A DNA stretch of 64,000 nucleotides from Algoriphagus vanfongensis DSM 17529 (lineage in GTDB: Bacteria > Bacteroidota > Bacteroidia > Cytophagales > Cyclobacteriaceae). The DNA is taken from contig NZ_AUBX01000009.1 in assembly GCF_000429465.1 (NCBI RefSeq), forward strand, positions 310,001 through 374,000. Reading direction: 5' to 3'. This document shows, piece after piece, positions 34,591 through 43,319 of the stretch (positions are counted from its first letter, which is position 1; the number at the start of each line of letters is the position of its first letter). Position numbers and translations under genes: made by a program. Below the pieces are notes generated by a model. The model worked only from the letters and a program-made list of their open reading frames with translations. It was not told the origin of the DNA and did no database searches.

Positions 34591-36405
34591 ATGAGAAAAC
34601 TCGCTTTTAGCTTTTTGCTCTTTTTGAGCAGTTTGAGTTTTGCCCAGGAGGCCAGACTCAAAACACCTTGGACCGATCAAATGAATCCTTCTGATCCGCT
34701 TCCGGAATACCCTCGACCTCAGCTCGTGAGAGAAAGTTGGCAAAACTTAAATGGGGAATGGCATTACAATATTCTTCCGAAAGGAAGCATTCCTGAAGCA
34801 GGATTTGCAGGCACTATTACAGTTCCTTTTCCTGTCGAATCTTACCTCTCAGGGGTACAGAAGGAAGTGGGGCCAGAGATGGAATTGTGGTATGAGAGAG
34901 ATTTTGAACTGGATTCAAAGCCCGGTAAAAATAGGGTAGTCTTACATTTTGGTGCGGTGGATTGGGAAGCTGAAGTCTGGGTCAATGGACAGTCACTGGG
35001 GATTCATCAGGGAGGCTTTGATGGATTTTCATATGATATCACTGATCAGTTAGTTTCTGGTAAAAAGCAAAATATCCGCGTGAGAGTCTGGGATCCAAGT
35101 GATGCTGGTCCGCAACCTAGAGGAAAGCAAATCCAGAAGCCTCATGGAATCTGGTACACGCCAGTTACGGGTATTTGGCAGACGGTATGGCTAGAGCAGG
35201 TACCGTCCAGTCATATAGCATCTGTCTACTCGGTGACAGATTGGGAAAATAAGGTGCAGGTATTTTACCCTGAAGTAAGTGGGGCAAAAGATGGACTGGA
35301 GGTAGAAGTGGATGTCTTGTTAGAAGGTAAATCTGTCGGGCAATTCAAAGGAAAAGCCAATCAGCCACTTCCGGTCAAATTGAATGAGGTACGTGCCTGG
35401 TCTCCTACAGACCCTGTTTTATATGATGTCAAGGTTCGCCTTATAGATGGAAAAAAATCCATTGAGGAAGTGTCCTCCTATGCTGCTTTCCGAGACATTC
35501 GGATGGATAAAACAGCTGATGGACATCAGCGCATGTTTTTGAATGGGAAAGCTCTATTTCAATACGGACCATTGGATCAAGGCTGGTGGCCGGATGGGCT
35601 TTATACAGCTCCTACTGATGAGGCTTTACTTTTTGATATCATCAAGACCAAAGAGATGGGATTCAATATGATCAGAAAGCATGTCAAAGTCGAGCCGGCC
35701 AGATGGTATTATCATGCGGATAGAGAAGGAATTCTGGTGTGGCAAGACATGCCAAGTGGTGATATGGGAAATAGATGGGAGATTCGTCCAGGAGTCTATC
35801 GCCATGATATGTACAAGGAGAGAAGTGCAGAATCAGAGCAAATTTTCAAAACTGAATGGTCTGAGATCATCGAAGAGTTTAAGTTTTTTCCTTCTATCGT
35901 AGTCTGGGTACCTTTCAATGAAGCTTGGGGTCAATTTAAAACAACCGAAATAGTCAATCTGACTCGCCAATTGGATGCTACTAGACTGATCAATTCAGCT
36001 TCTGGAGGCAATTTTGAAATGGAAGGAAATGACATCGTGGGTGACATCATGGATCTCCATAATTACCCAGATCCTGTCATGCCTGATCCGCAGGTTTTTG
36101 GAGAAAATACCGTTTTGGTACTGGGTGAATTTGGAGGCTTGGGACTTCCTGTAGAAGGACATACTTGGCAGCAAAAAGACAACTGGGGCTATCAGAGTTT
36201 TGGCGACAAACAAGAGCTATTCGCACGTTATAGTTTATTGATGGAAGACCTCAAAAAACTCATTCCGATGGGACTAGCTGCTGCGATCTACACTCAGACG
36301 ACCGATGTAGAAGTAGAAGTCAACGGAATGATGACGTATGACAGACAGGTTTATAAATTTGATTTTGATGCGCTGCACAAGCTTCATCAGGAGCTTTATC
36401 GCTAA
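34591..36405 (+). CDS. glycoside hydrolase family 2 protein
   Basis: The 604-residue exported protein has a signal peptide ending near FAQ. It then has a GH2 sugar-binding jelly roll (ESWQNLNGEWHYNI, VWVNGQSLGIHQGGFDGFSYDIT), an immunoglobulin-like domain, and a TIM barrel. The acid/base Glu is in PFNEAWGQF near residue 444 and the nucleophile in VLGEFGG near residue 513. GH2 covers beta-galactosidases, glucuronidases and mannosidases, and the substrate is open. It lacks the large C-terminal domains of LacZ. Confidence 0.92.
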   Translation: MRKLAFSFLLFLSSLSFAQEARLKTPWTDQMNPSDPLPEYPRPQLVRESWQNLNGEWHYNILPKGSIPEAGFAGTITVPFPVESYLSGVQKEVGPEMELWYERDFELDSKPGKNRVVLHFGAVDWEAEVWVNGQSLGIHQGGFDGFSYDITDQLVSGKKQNIRVRVWDPSDAGPQPRGKQIQKPHGIWYTPVTGIWQTVWLEQVPSSHIASVYSVTDWENKVQVFYPEVSGAKDGLEVEVDVLLEGKSVGQFKGKANQPLPVKLNEVRAWSPTDPVLYDVKVRLIDGKKSIEEVSSYAAFRDIRMDKTADGHQRMFLNGKALFQYGPLDQGWWPDGLYTAPTDEALLFDIIKTKEMGFNMIRKHVKVEPARWYYHADREGILVWQDMPSGDMGNRWEIRPGVYRHDMYKERSAESEQIFKTEWSEIIEEFKFFPSIVVWVPFNEAWGQFKTTEIVNLTRQLDATRLINSASGGNFEMEGNDIVGDIMDLHNYPDPVMPDPQVFGENTVLVLGEFGGLGLPVEGHTWQQKDNWGYQSFGDKQELFARYSLLMEDLKKLIPMGLAAAIYTQTTDVEVEVNGMMTYDRQVYKFDFDALHKLHQELYR

Positions 36406-36408
36406 AAG

Positions 36409-36999
36409 TTAAATAGGAAGTTTGCCCTTCAAGGTGGACAAGCTTCCGATCCCCAAACTGCGACCGACCTTATTCACTTCAGATTGAGTAAGGTCGGTTT
36501 TTTTGATTTTGGACTGATCAAAAATCACCAGAGAACCATTCCAGGTTTCCGGTGCTGAGGGGACAAAGACAAGTGCTTGATTGTTTTCGAGCTCCTCCAC
36601 TAAGTAGGCGAGCATCCAGCCATCAATCGGGACCAGTACCACAGGGAAGTTCTTATCACTGATCAAGCCTGCCTTTTCTTCAAAAGTGGTCTTCATCAGT
36701 TTGTAACCCGGGAATAGAATCAAGACGTGATCTTCTATCCATTCCAGCATTTTTTTGCCCATTCCTCGCTGTGCCAGCATCCCGGCTGCCAAGCAAAGAG
36801 TAATCACCAATATCACCGACAGGAGGTATGGAGTAAATAGTAAGCTTTCTTCCAATCCCAACATTTTTTGGAGAAGGAGGGAGAGCGGCTGAATCAGATG
36901 TACTGCTTTTTCGATCAGTACCAAAGCCAAGATGATGGGAATGAGAAAAAATATACCGCCTTTGATTAGCGCAGTGATGAGTTTCAAAAATTGCTTCAT
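36409..36999 (-). CDS. DUF502 family membrane protein
   Basis: The 196-residue protein has two N-terminal membrane helices (KGGIFFLIPIILALVLIEKAV and LLFTPYLLSVILVITLCLAAGMLAQRG). A soluble domain follows with FPVVLVPIDGWMLAYLVEELENNQALVFVPSAPETWNGSLVIFD, the hallmark of DUF502. The function of the family is unknown. It is convergent with the GH2 gene at 3 bp and directly downstream of hppD on the same strand, after a terminator. Confidence 0.85.
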   Translation of the reverse strand: MKQFLKLITALIKGGIFFLIPIILALVLIEKAVHLIQPLSLLLQKMLGLEESLLFTPYLLSVILVITLCLAAGMLAQRGMGKKMLEWIEDHVLILFPGYKLMKTTFEEKAGLISDKNFPVVLVPIDGWMLAYLVEELENNQALVFVPSAPETWNGSLVIFDQSKIKKTDLTQSEVNKVGRSLGIGSLSTLKGKLPI

Positions 37000-37021
37000 G
37001 GTCTGCTTTTTTTAGAAAAAT

Positions 37022-37051
37022 AAAAAAAATAGCCGACTAAATGCCGGCTAT
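37022..37051 (-). terminator. terminator after hppD
   Basis: A 7-bp stem ATAGCCG/CGGCTAT followed on the minus strand by an eight-U run lies about 10 bp past the hppD stop. Confidence 0.82.
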
Positions 37052-37060
37052 ATATCAATA

Positions 37061-38155
37061 TTAGAGATTTCCTCGGAGCTCTTGCTCTCGCTCAATGGCT
37101 TCAAACAAGGCTTTGAAATTTCCTTTACCAAAGGAAGTCGCTCCTTTTCTCTGAATGATCTCAATGAATAATGTGGGACGATCTTGGAGAGGTTTGGTGA
37201 AGATCTGCAGCAAGTATCCCTCCTCATCACGATCTACCAGGATGTTCAAATCTTTCAGCGGCTGGATATCCTCATCAATCTGTCCTACACGATCCAGCAG
37301 ATCATCATAGTAAGACTGCGGTACTTCGAGAAACTCAATTCCTCTTTTTCGGAGTTCGCTCACGGTGTGAATGATATCATCCGTAGCGATAGCCATATGC
37401 TGTACACCGGGCCCTTTGTAGAACTCAAGGTATTCTTCGATTTGTGACTTCTTTTTGCCCTGTGCAGGTTCATTGATAGGAAATTTGATGTACCCATTTC
37501 CGTTGGAGACGACCTTGGACATCAGGGCTGAATATTCTGTAGAAATATCTTTGTCGTCAAAAGTAATAAGTAGCTTGAATCCCATGACCTGCTCATAGAA
37601 TTCTACCCAGCGATTCATTTCCCCCAGTTCTACATTGCCTACGCAGTGATCGATGTATTTTAGACCGATGCTCTGAGATGAATAGGTGCTTTGTCGAGGT
37701 ACAAATCCCGGTAGGAAAACGCCAGAGTAGTTTTTTCTCTCTACAAATGTGTGAATAGTATCACCGTAGGTCTTGATGGAGGCAACTTTGACTTCCCCCC
37801 ATTGATCCATGATAATTCGGGGTTCTTCTACAGATTCAGCTCCTCTTGAGGTAGTTTCAGACCAGGATTTTTCAGCATCATCGACCCATAGCGCGAGTAC
37901 TTTGACTCCATCGCCATGTTGCCGACAGTGTTCTGCAATCTCATGATTAGCTTGGAGAGCTGAGGTCAATACCAGTCTGATTTTGCCCTGTTGCAGAAGA
38001 TAGGATGCGCGGTCTTTGACGCCTGTTTCTGGTCCCAGGTAGGCTGTCAGCTCAAATCCAAAGGCGTATTGATAAAATAGGGCAGCTTGCTTGGCATTGC
38101 CGACATATAGTTCGACATAGTCCGTCCCGTTGATAGGAAGAAAATCTTCACTCAT
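37061..38155 (-). CDS. hppD: 4-hydroxyphenylpyruvate dioxygenase
   Basis: The 364-residue protein has the two vicinal-oxygen-chelate domains of HPPD. The iron ligands lie in YIDHCVGNV near residue 170, GVQHMAIATDDI near residue 254, and FIEIIQRKG near residue 336. The C-terminal gate helix (GKGNFKALFEAIEREQELRG) is intact. It oxidises 4-hydroxyphenylpyruvate to homogentisate in tyrosine breakdown. Homogentisate dioxygenase is not adjacent, so the pathway is split on the chromosome. It is a single-gene transcript. Confidence 0.95.
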   Translation of the reverse strand: MSEDFLPINGTDYVELYVGNAKQAALFYQYAFGFELTAYLGPETGVKDRASYLLQQGKIRLVLTSALQANHEIAEHCRQHGDGVKVLALWVDDAEKSWSETTSRGAESVEEPRIIMDQWGEVKVASIKTYGDTIHTFVERKNYSGVFLPGFVPRQSTYSSQSIGLKYIDHCVGNVELGEMNRWVEFYEQVMGFKLLITFDDKDISTEYSALMSKVVSNGNGYIKFPINEPAQGKKKSQIEEYLEFYKGPGVQHMAIATDDIIHTVSELRKRGIEFLEVPQSYYDDLLDRVGQIDEDIQPLKDLNILVDRDEEGYLLQIFTKPLQDRPTLFIEIIQRKGATSFGKGNFKALFEAIEREQELRGNL

Positions 38156-38226
38156 AAGCTTTAAATTTTGGGTTTATATGGTATTCCAAATTTAAGGATT
38201 CCTTCCTTTTTACCTTGTGTTTGCGC

Positions 38227-39228
38227 TTATTCTTGGGGTGTTTTGTTCCAAAGAACAGCTATCCATGCCATGATCAAAATTGCCAATGCCCAAGAACCAG
38301 CAGGACTTCCCAGTGCTAATAGTAATAGTATCAAATACCAAAAAGGAGCAAGGAAAAAACCGATTAAAAACTTAAATGTTGACTCGAATACCCGATCCTC
38401 AACCTTGGGACTGATCGCCAGCCAGATCCAGTAGAGAGGAAAATGAAAGATCTTCATTAGTTTGTTTTTCAGTGAAGTAGGTGTAGATACCTCATGCTTA
38501 ACTTGATGTGTGTTGAGGAATTGATCCACAGCAGATTTCGATGTGACGTCTACACCTGCATCCAATAGTTGCTCTAACTGCTCCTCGTAGTTTTCATTTG
38601 GGATTTCGACGACGAGTTCTTTGAGTGTCTTTTCTACTTTCTTGGTGAGAAGGCCTGATTTGGAAGCCGGCATGTCTACGGGGATTGCTTTTCCATAGGT
38701 AATCCTCACTTGAGAACCAGATCTTTTGTGTGCACCAAATTCCAGTGCAACCGGTAAGATGACCGGCTCGCATTGCGGGTATTTTTCCTTGAGCCCAAAG
38801 GCCAAGCGGGTAAAGCCTTTGCTGAGAGGTCTTACATTCCGGATCAGGCTATGGCTGCCTTCGGCAAAAATAACCACGGCTCCATTTTCCTTCAGAACTT
38901 CAAAACTAGCTTCAAAAGTGTGTTGATTTTGCTGAATAGTCGAAAAGCCATCTCTCACACGATAAACTGGCAGCATCCGGATAAAATGCAGCACTTTGGC
39001 AATGAAAGGTTTTTTGAAAACAGAGGCCCGAGTCAGGAACCAAGGTTTTAGCCTCGTGTGGGTAGCCAAAAGCAATGGGTCAATCAGGGCATTTTGGTGG
39101 TTGGCCACTAGAATTACCGGCTGTTTTTTGGGGATGTTTTCCTTCCCTGATACGATGATTTTTCTAAAATATCCATGCAGCGCAATCTTCACAAGGATTC
39201 GCAATACGGCATTGACAAAATTTTTCAT
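38227..39228 (-). CDS. PlsC-type acyltransferase
   Basis: The 333-residue protein has the acyltransferase motifs NHQNALIDPLL near residue 45 and FAEGSHSLI near residue 105. Two C-terminal membrane segments follow (STFKFLIGFFLAPFWYLILLLLAL, SWALAILIMAWIAVLW). The His-to-Asp spacing is five residues, not the usual four. It probably acylates glycerol phosphate or a related lipid head. ATG 39228 overlaps the BASS transporter stop by 4 bp, supporting this start over the longer frame from 39288. Confidence 0.85.
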   Translation of the reverse strand: MKNFVNAVLRILVKIALHGYFRKIIVSGKENIPKKQPVILVANHQNALIDPLLLATHTRLKPWFLTRASVFKKPFIAKVLHFIRMLPVYRVRDGFSTIQQNQHTFEASFEVLKENGAVVIFAEGSHSLIRNVRPLSKGFTRLAFGLKEKYPQCEPVILPVALEFGAHKRSGSQVRITYGKAIPVDMPASKSGLLTKKVEKTLKELVVEIPNENYEEQLEQLLDAGVDVTSKSAVDQFLNTHQVKHEVSTPTSLKNKLMKIFHFPLYWIWLAISPKVEDRVFESTFKFLIGFFLAPFWYLILLLLALGSPAGSWALAILIMAWIAVLWNKTPQE

Positions 39229-40127
39229 GCTTTCGATTTCCAATATCCGGCAATAGCAATTCCGGAGATGAGGTGCCAAATTCCCCACAAGGCTGTGATT
39301 ACGGCCATTCCACCCAGGCCATCAAAGTACGTAAAAATCAAAACCAGCCCCAAGCCAGAATTCTGGATTCCTGTCTCGATCGATAGAGTTTTTACATCTG
39401 CCAAAGGAAGTTTGAAAGCCTTTGCTGAAAAAAATCCAGTACTCAAGGCTAGCAAATTGTGGGCTAAAACCCACAAGAAAATACGGGAGATGTATTGCAG
39501 GAAAATGTCAAAATTGCCAGCAAAAGCCAAAATGACGAAGCAAGCGAAGATTAACAAGCTTAAGGGCTGAAGAACTTTTCGGAAGCGGTCAGCCCATCTA
39601 TCTGCCAAGGTTCTAGTTGCTATTCCCAAAAAAAGCGGAATGCCCAAGATCATTCCTACAGTGACAAAGACCTGCGAAATATCCAGACTGATTTCCTGCA
39701 ACAAATGCGAAGTAGGTCCATAGAGCCCTGCCCAAAGTGCAAAATTCAACGGTGTACTCAGGATGGAGAACACCGTGGAAAATCCTGTAAGACTGACAGA
39801 AAGGGCCGTATTTCCTTTGGCTAGATTGCTGAGGAAATTGGAGACATTTCCGCCGGGACAGGCTGCTACCAAAAACATCCCCAATGCCACACTGGGTGGC
39901 GGCTGGATCGCCAGAATCAGGCACCAAGTGAGAAATGGCAAAAGTATAAACTGAGCCAATACGCCTACAAAGAATGGTTTGGGATGCTTGATCAGGTACT
40001 TAAAATCCTCCAATCTGAGATCTAATGCCACTCCATACATGATCAATGCCAAAGCGAGATTGAGTAGGAGGAGATCGGACTGCGAAAAATTAAGCTGGAT
40101 CGAATCCAGTGGGCTGGGTGAATTCAT
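39225..40127 (-). CDS. bile acid:sodium symporter (BASS) family protein
   Basis: The 300-residue protein has about nine or ten membrane helices and BASS motifs: VAACPGGNVSNFLSNLAKGNTALSVSLT near residue 95 and LSIETGIQNSGLGLVL near residue 248 (the two crossing helices with sodium ligands). Bacterial members move pantoate, sulfonates or organic anions with sodium. It is coupled to the downstream acyltransferase gene by a 4-bp overlap. Confidence 0.92.
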   Translation of the reverse strand: MNSPSPLDSIQLNFSQSDLLLLNLALALIMYGVALDLRLEDFKYLIKHPKPFFVGVLAQFILLPFLTWCLILAIQPPPSVALGMFLVAACPGGNVSNFLSNLAKGNTALSVSLTGFSTVFSILSTPLNFALWAGLYGPTSHLLQEISLDISQVFVTVGMILGIPLFLGIATRTLADRWADRFRKVLQPLSLLIFACFVILAFAGNFDIFLQYISRIFLWVLAHNLLALSTGFFSAKAFKLPLADVKTLSIETGIQNSGLGLVLIFTYFDGLGGMAVITALWGIWHLISGIAIAGYWKSKA

Positions 40128-40268
40128 TCAGAGGCAAATTTCTAAAAATTGTATTAATTCAAAAGTAAAAATGAGGTGAAAGCAACCGGATTTACTTCTA
40201 CTTGTATCGACTTTGTCCCCGGCATCGTATTGGATTTATAGTTTACGTCTACTATCTAATTATTTAAT

Positions 40269-40634
40269 ATGCGAAAATTACTTTTACCCTTACTTGTGAT
40301 TTGTCTTCTGGCAGGCTGTAAAGAAGACGAGCAGCCTGATTTAATCTGCGGGGTCCAAAACCCGGCAGAGGAAATAGCTTGGGTCAAGGAGCTTGTCCAA
40401 GATATGGAAAGCTCGGAGTTTAGTCGGGAGTATTCCTATCTCCGAAGTGGAGTCTATGATGGTGAGACCTATTTGTATGTAGGCAACTGCTGCCCAAATT
40501 GCTACTGGGTACCAGTCATTTACAACTGCGAAGGGGAAGTCGTAGAAGATCCTGATTTTGGTATCTATGACTTGGTGGATCTGCGAATGATCTATCATTC
40601 CGAAGCTAGCATCTGCGATTTTGATGAAGATTGA
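40269..40634 (+). CDS. small cysteine-rich lipoprotein
   Basis: The 121-residue protein has a lipoprotein signal ending in LAGC (Cys17). The mature part is acidic and carries a distinctive YVGNCCPNCYW cluster plus Cys in LICG, YNCEG and SICDF, enough for several disulfides or a metal site. I recognise no family. The gene stands alone and converges on the DUF2207 gene with a 12-bp gap. Confidence 0.7.
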   Translation: MRKLLLPLLVICLLAGCKEDEQPDLICGVQNPAEEIAWVKELVQDMESSEFSREYSYLRSGVYDGETYLYVGNCCPNCYWVPVIYNCEGEVVEDPDFGIYDLVDLRMIYHSEASICDFDED

Positions 40635-40646
40635 GGCGGTTTGACA

Positions 40647-42371
40647 TTACCAGCTGCCGCCGCCGCCGCCGCCGCCACCGCCTCCAGAGAAGCCACCACC
40701 ACCACTGCCGCCACTCCATCCACCGCTCTGCTGGGGAGGTGAGGCGGTACTGCTAAGCGAGTTGGATAAGCTGGAGTTGAGACTATGGCCAAAGTTGCCA
40801 AAGGATGCAATCGGTCTGTTGTACCATATAGGATGATAAGTGCTCGGTGCCAGCGTGGAGCTTTTGAGAAACTGCTCAAACTTTTCTCCCCAGACAGACT
40901 CCACATCCAATGCAATCGCATAGGGAAGGTACTTTTCAAATATTTCTGGAGTCATTCCAGGTGGATTGAAGTGTTGCAGTTGCCTCTCCTCAGCAGCGCC
41001 TAGATACATCTCAAAACCTTCGATTTCTGCCCGTAGTTTGAGTTTTCGCTCAGCTGGTTTTCTGATCAACCATTGATACACGAGAAAGATCAAAACATTC
41101 GCTATGCAGAACAAAATCAACAAGATGGTTTTACCTTCATAGACAAAGTAATCTTGAAAGCTGATGGCCAAGACAAAGTAGGTGATTCCTACTAAAATCG
41201 GGAAAATCCAGAATTTGAAATTCAAGCCTTGATAGATCAAAGAAGACCATTGTTGCTTGATTTCTTTTTGAAAACTATCCAATGCTTTTTTGATAGAAGA
41301 ATCATATTTCCCGTCCAATTCCACTCTGTTATGGGAAGCAAAGAGTTTTTCCAGAATTACTTTTTCTTCTTTGGGTAGCTCCTCATCCATATTTTTGACC
41401 ATCTCAAGTATAAATCGATGATTTTTAAACATGCCCAAAAATCCTTTGCTTGTATCATCCTTGATTAGGATGTAACCTTTGATAGCTAAGTTGACCAAAG
41501 AAGCCGTCGCAATATCCTGCCAGTAATATCCTTTTTTTACCATTGCGATAGAAGCAGGTGAAAGTCCAGCAGGAGGATCAAAAAGTGGGATCACTGTAGG
41601 TTTGGGAGGGTCAATCCCAAATTTGTACCAGGTCAATCCATAATATATAAGTAAGATCAACCCAATGAAAGCAGCTAATAGCTGTCCTCCATATCGCTGT
41701 GTCCAACTCGGAGGTGGGGGGCGTGAAATTATCCCCGGAGTGAATCCCACAGCAATGCTCAGATTGTCTCCAAGCTTTGTTTCTGTTGTCTCAAAATAGA
41801 CCTCATCACCTTTGATTTCATACCTGCAATTTTGAGCGGTACTGCCGTAAGGGCCCGTGTAGCAACTAGTCTGAATAGTGCTAGCTCCCGAAGGCAATTG
41901 GATCTGTGCACTGATTTTTTCTACGATGAAATCCCAGTCCGTTCCGTTGACATTCCAGTAGAGTTCATCATAGCCTTCGAAAAAGCCGATTTGGTATGGA
42001 ATCTCATAGCTGATCTCATAGTGGTAGGTGCCGGGATCCAAAAATATATCAGATTTGCCTACGTAGATGACAAGCTTTCCTCCCTCATTTTCGGTGTGAA
42101 ATGGAGATTCGGCTCCATCTCTATAAACGGCTATGTTTTGCCAATCATTTTGGATAGACGTCCCTTCGCGGTCTTTTCTGCTAGTGGGCAGTCGCCTCAC
42201 GATCCCTCTCTTCCCGTCCAGCTGGGTAGTGTAGGTGATTTTCTCGCTGACCTTCAGTGTACCATCCTCTTTGATCTCTATATCCGCATGAAAATTACTT
42301 ATTTTCTCAGACTGAGAAAATGAAGAAATTGAAATCAGCAAAAAGCTTAAAAAAAGAACTATTCTCCTCAT
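40647..42371 (-). CDS. DUF2207 membrane protein with poly-glycine tail
   Basis: The 574-residue protein has a signal peptide (MRRIVLFLSFLLISISSFSQ). An extracytoplasmic DUF2207 domain follows (ISNFHADIEIKEDGTLKVSEKITYTT, FEGYDELYWNVNGTDWDF), then a helix near residue 232, a cytoplasmic part, and two more helices near residue 390-440. The C-terminus is Ser/Gly, ending in ten consecutive Gly then SW. It starts at TGATG overlapping the LemA stop by 1 bp. LemA-DUF2207 pairs are common; their joint function is unknown. Confidence 0.9.
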   Translation of the reverse strand: MRRIVLFLSFLLISISSFSQSEKISNFHADIEIKEDGTLKVSEKITYTTQLDGKRGIVRRLPTSRKDREGTSIQNDWQNIAVYRDGAESPFHTENEGGKLVIYVGKSDIFLDPGTYHYEISYEIPYQIGFFEGYDELYWNVNGTDWDFIVEKISAQIQLPSGASTIQTSCYTGPYGSTAQNCRYEIKGDEVYFETTETKLGDNLSIAVGFTPGIISRPPPPSWTQRYGGQLLAAFIGLILLIYYGLTWYKFGIDPPKPTVIPLFDPPAGLSPASIAMVKKGYYWQDIATASLVNLAIKGYILIKDDTSKGFLGMFKNHRFILEMVKNMDEELPKEEKVILEKLFASHNRVELDGKYDSSIKKALDSFQKEIKQQWSSLIYQGLNFKFWIFPILVGITYFVLAISFQDYFVYEGKTILLILFCIANVLIFLVYQWLIRKPAERKLKLRAEIEGFEMYLGAAEERQLQHFNPPGMTPEIFEKYLPYAIALDVESVWGEKFEQFLKSSTLAPSTYHPIWYNRPIASFGNFGHSLNSSLSNSLSSTASPPQQSGGWSGGSGGGGFSGGGGGGGGGGSW

Positions 42372-42922
42372 CAGAACTTGACTTGTGGCACGGTGCGCTC
42401 AGCTTCATTGTCTAGCTCAAAATAGCTGCTCTTGCTAAATCCAAACATGTTTGCAAATAGGTTGCTGGGGAAAGATTCAACTAGTGTGTTTTTGTCGCGA
42501 ACGGTACCGTTGTAGTAGCGTCTTGATTTTTCAATATCCTGCTCGATGCCGGATAGTTCCTCCTGAAGATGGAGAAAGTTGGTATTGGCTTTCAGATCCG
42601 GGTATCGTTCGGCTACCGCAAAAAGGTTGACCAGTGCTTTACTCAATTGATTTTCTGCCTGCTGTTGTGCATCTACCGAGTTGGCTGATTGCGCCATAGA
42701 CCTTGCCTTTGTTACATTCTCAAAAGTTTCCTTTTCATGACTTGCATAGCCTTTGACAGTTTCGATCAGGTTGGGGATAAGGTCATATCTTTTTTTCAGT
42801 TGCACATCGATCCCGCTCCACGCTTCTTCTACTAGGTTTTTGAGCTTGACCAAGCGATTGTAGATCCCGACTCCATAAAAAATCAATAAGATGACTACCA
42901 ATCCTAAAATGTATCCTATCAT
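42371..42922 (-). CDS. lemA: LemA family protein
   Basis: The 183-residue protein has one N-terminal membrane helix (MIGYILGLVVILLIFYGVGIYN) and the LemA helical domain: LVEEAWSGIDVQLKKRYDLIPNLIETVKGYASHEKETFENVTKAR, and a terminal FPSNLFANMFGF. LemA proteins are membrane-anchored helical bundles of unclear role. It is the first gene of a two-gene operon with the DUF2207 protein. Confidence 0.95.
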   Translation of the reverse strand: MIGYILGLVVILLIFYGVGIYNRLVKLKNLVEEAWSGIDVQLKKRYDLIPNLIETVKGYASHEKETFENVTKARSMAQSANSVDAQQQAENQLSKALVNLFAVAERYPDLKANTNFLHLQEELSGIEQDIEKSRRYYNGTVRDKNTLVESFPSNLFANMFGFSKSSYFELDNEAERTVPQVKF

Positions 42923-43319
42923 AACAGTGTGTTTTTTGTTTCAAAATAGGGATTTTTCTCCAATAGCACCTCAATAATCATCCTCTGTTACGAAGGCTCA
43001 TGTCGTTTTTTTTAAACATGCTGGGAGAAAAGCGAACTATCAATCCTGAAATATTCAAAACTGGATGGAGCAGGGTTGAAAAATAGCTTCAAATAAAAAA
43101 TATTTTGTAATGTGGTGTATAAATGGTTTTAAAAACTATTAATAATACTTAGATTTCTGTCAAAATAAGAAAAGTAGGGTTAAAAATGACTTATGTTTTT
43201 TAAAAACCTTGCAACCTGCCCAAAATTCCCTTAGTACTTGCGTTCCGGATCCTCAATCTGGATGCAAGTCGAGTTGAGATCAAAATACCATTTTCAGAAT
43301 AATCAAAACCCAACCCAAT
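42923..43319. other. 397-bp intergenic region without a gene
   Basis: This AT-rich divergent region lies between lemA and the aminotransferase gene. The only structure I see is an imperfect hairpin near 43239-43270 (CTTGCGTTCC... pairing with ...GGATGCAAG), about 50 bp before the aminotransferase ATG. It may be a leader structure. No short gene or RNA gene is convincing. Confidence 0.4.

Noticed and set aside
34591..36405. Polysaccharide utilisation locus around GH2
   Set aside because: No SusC/SusD pair, ECF sigma or hybrid two-component gene accompanies it.
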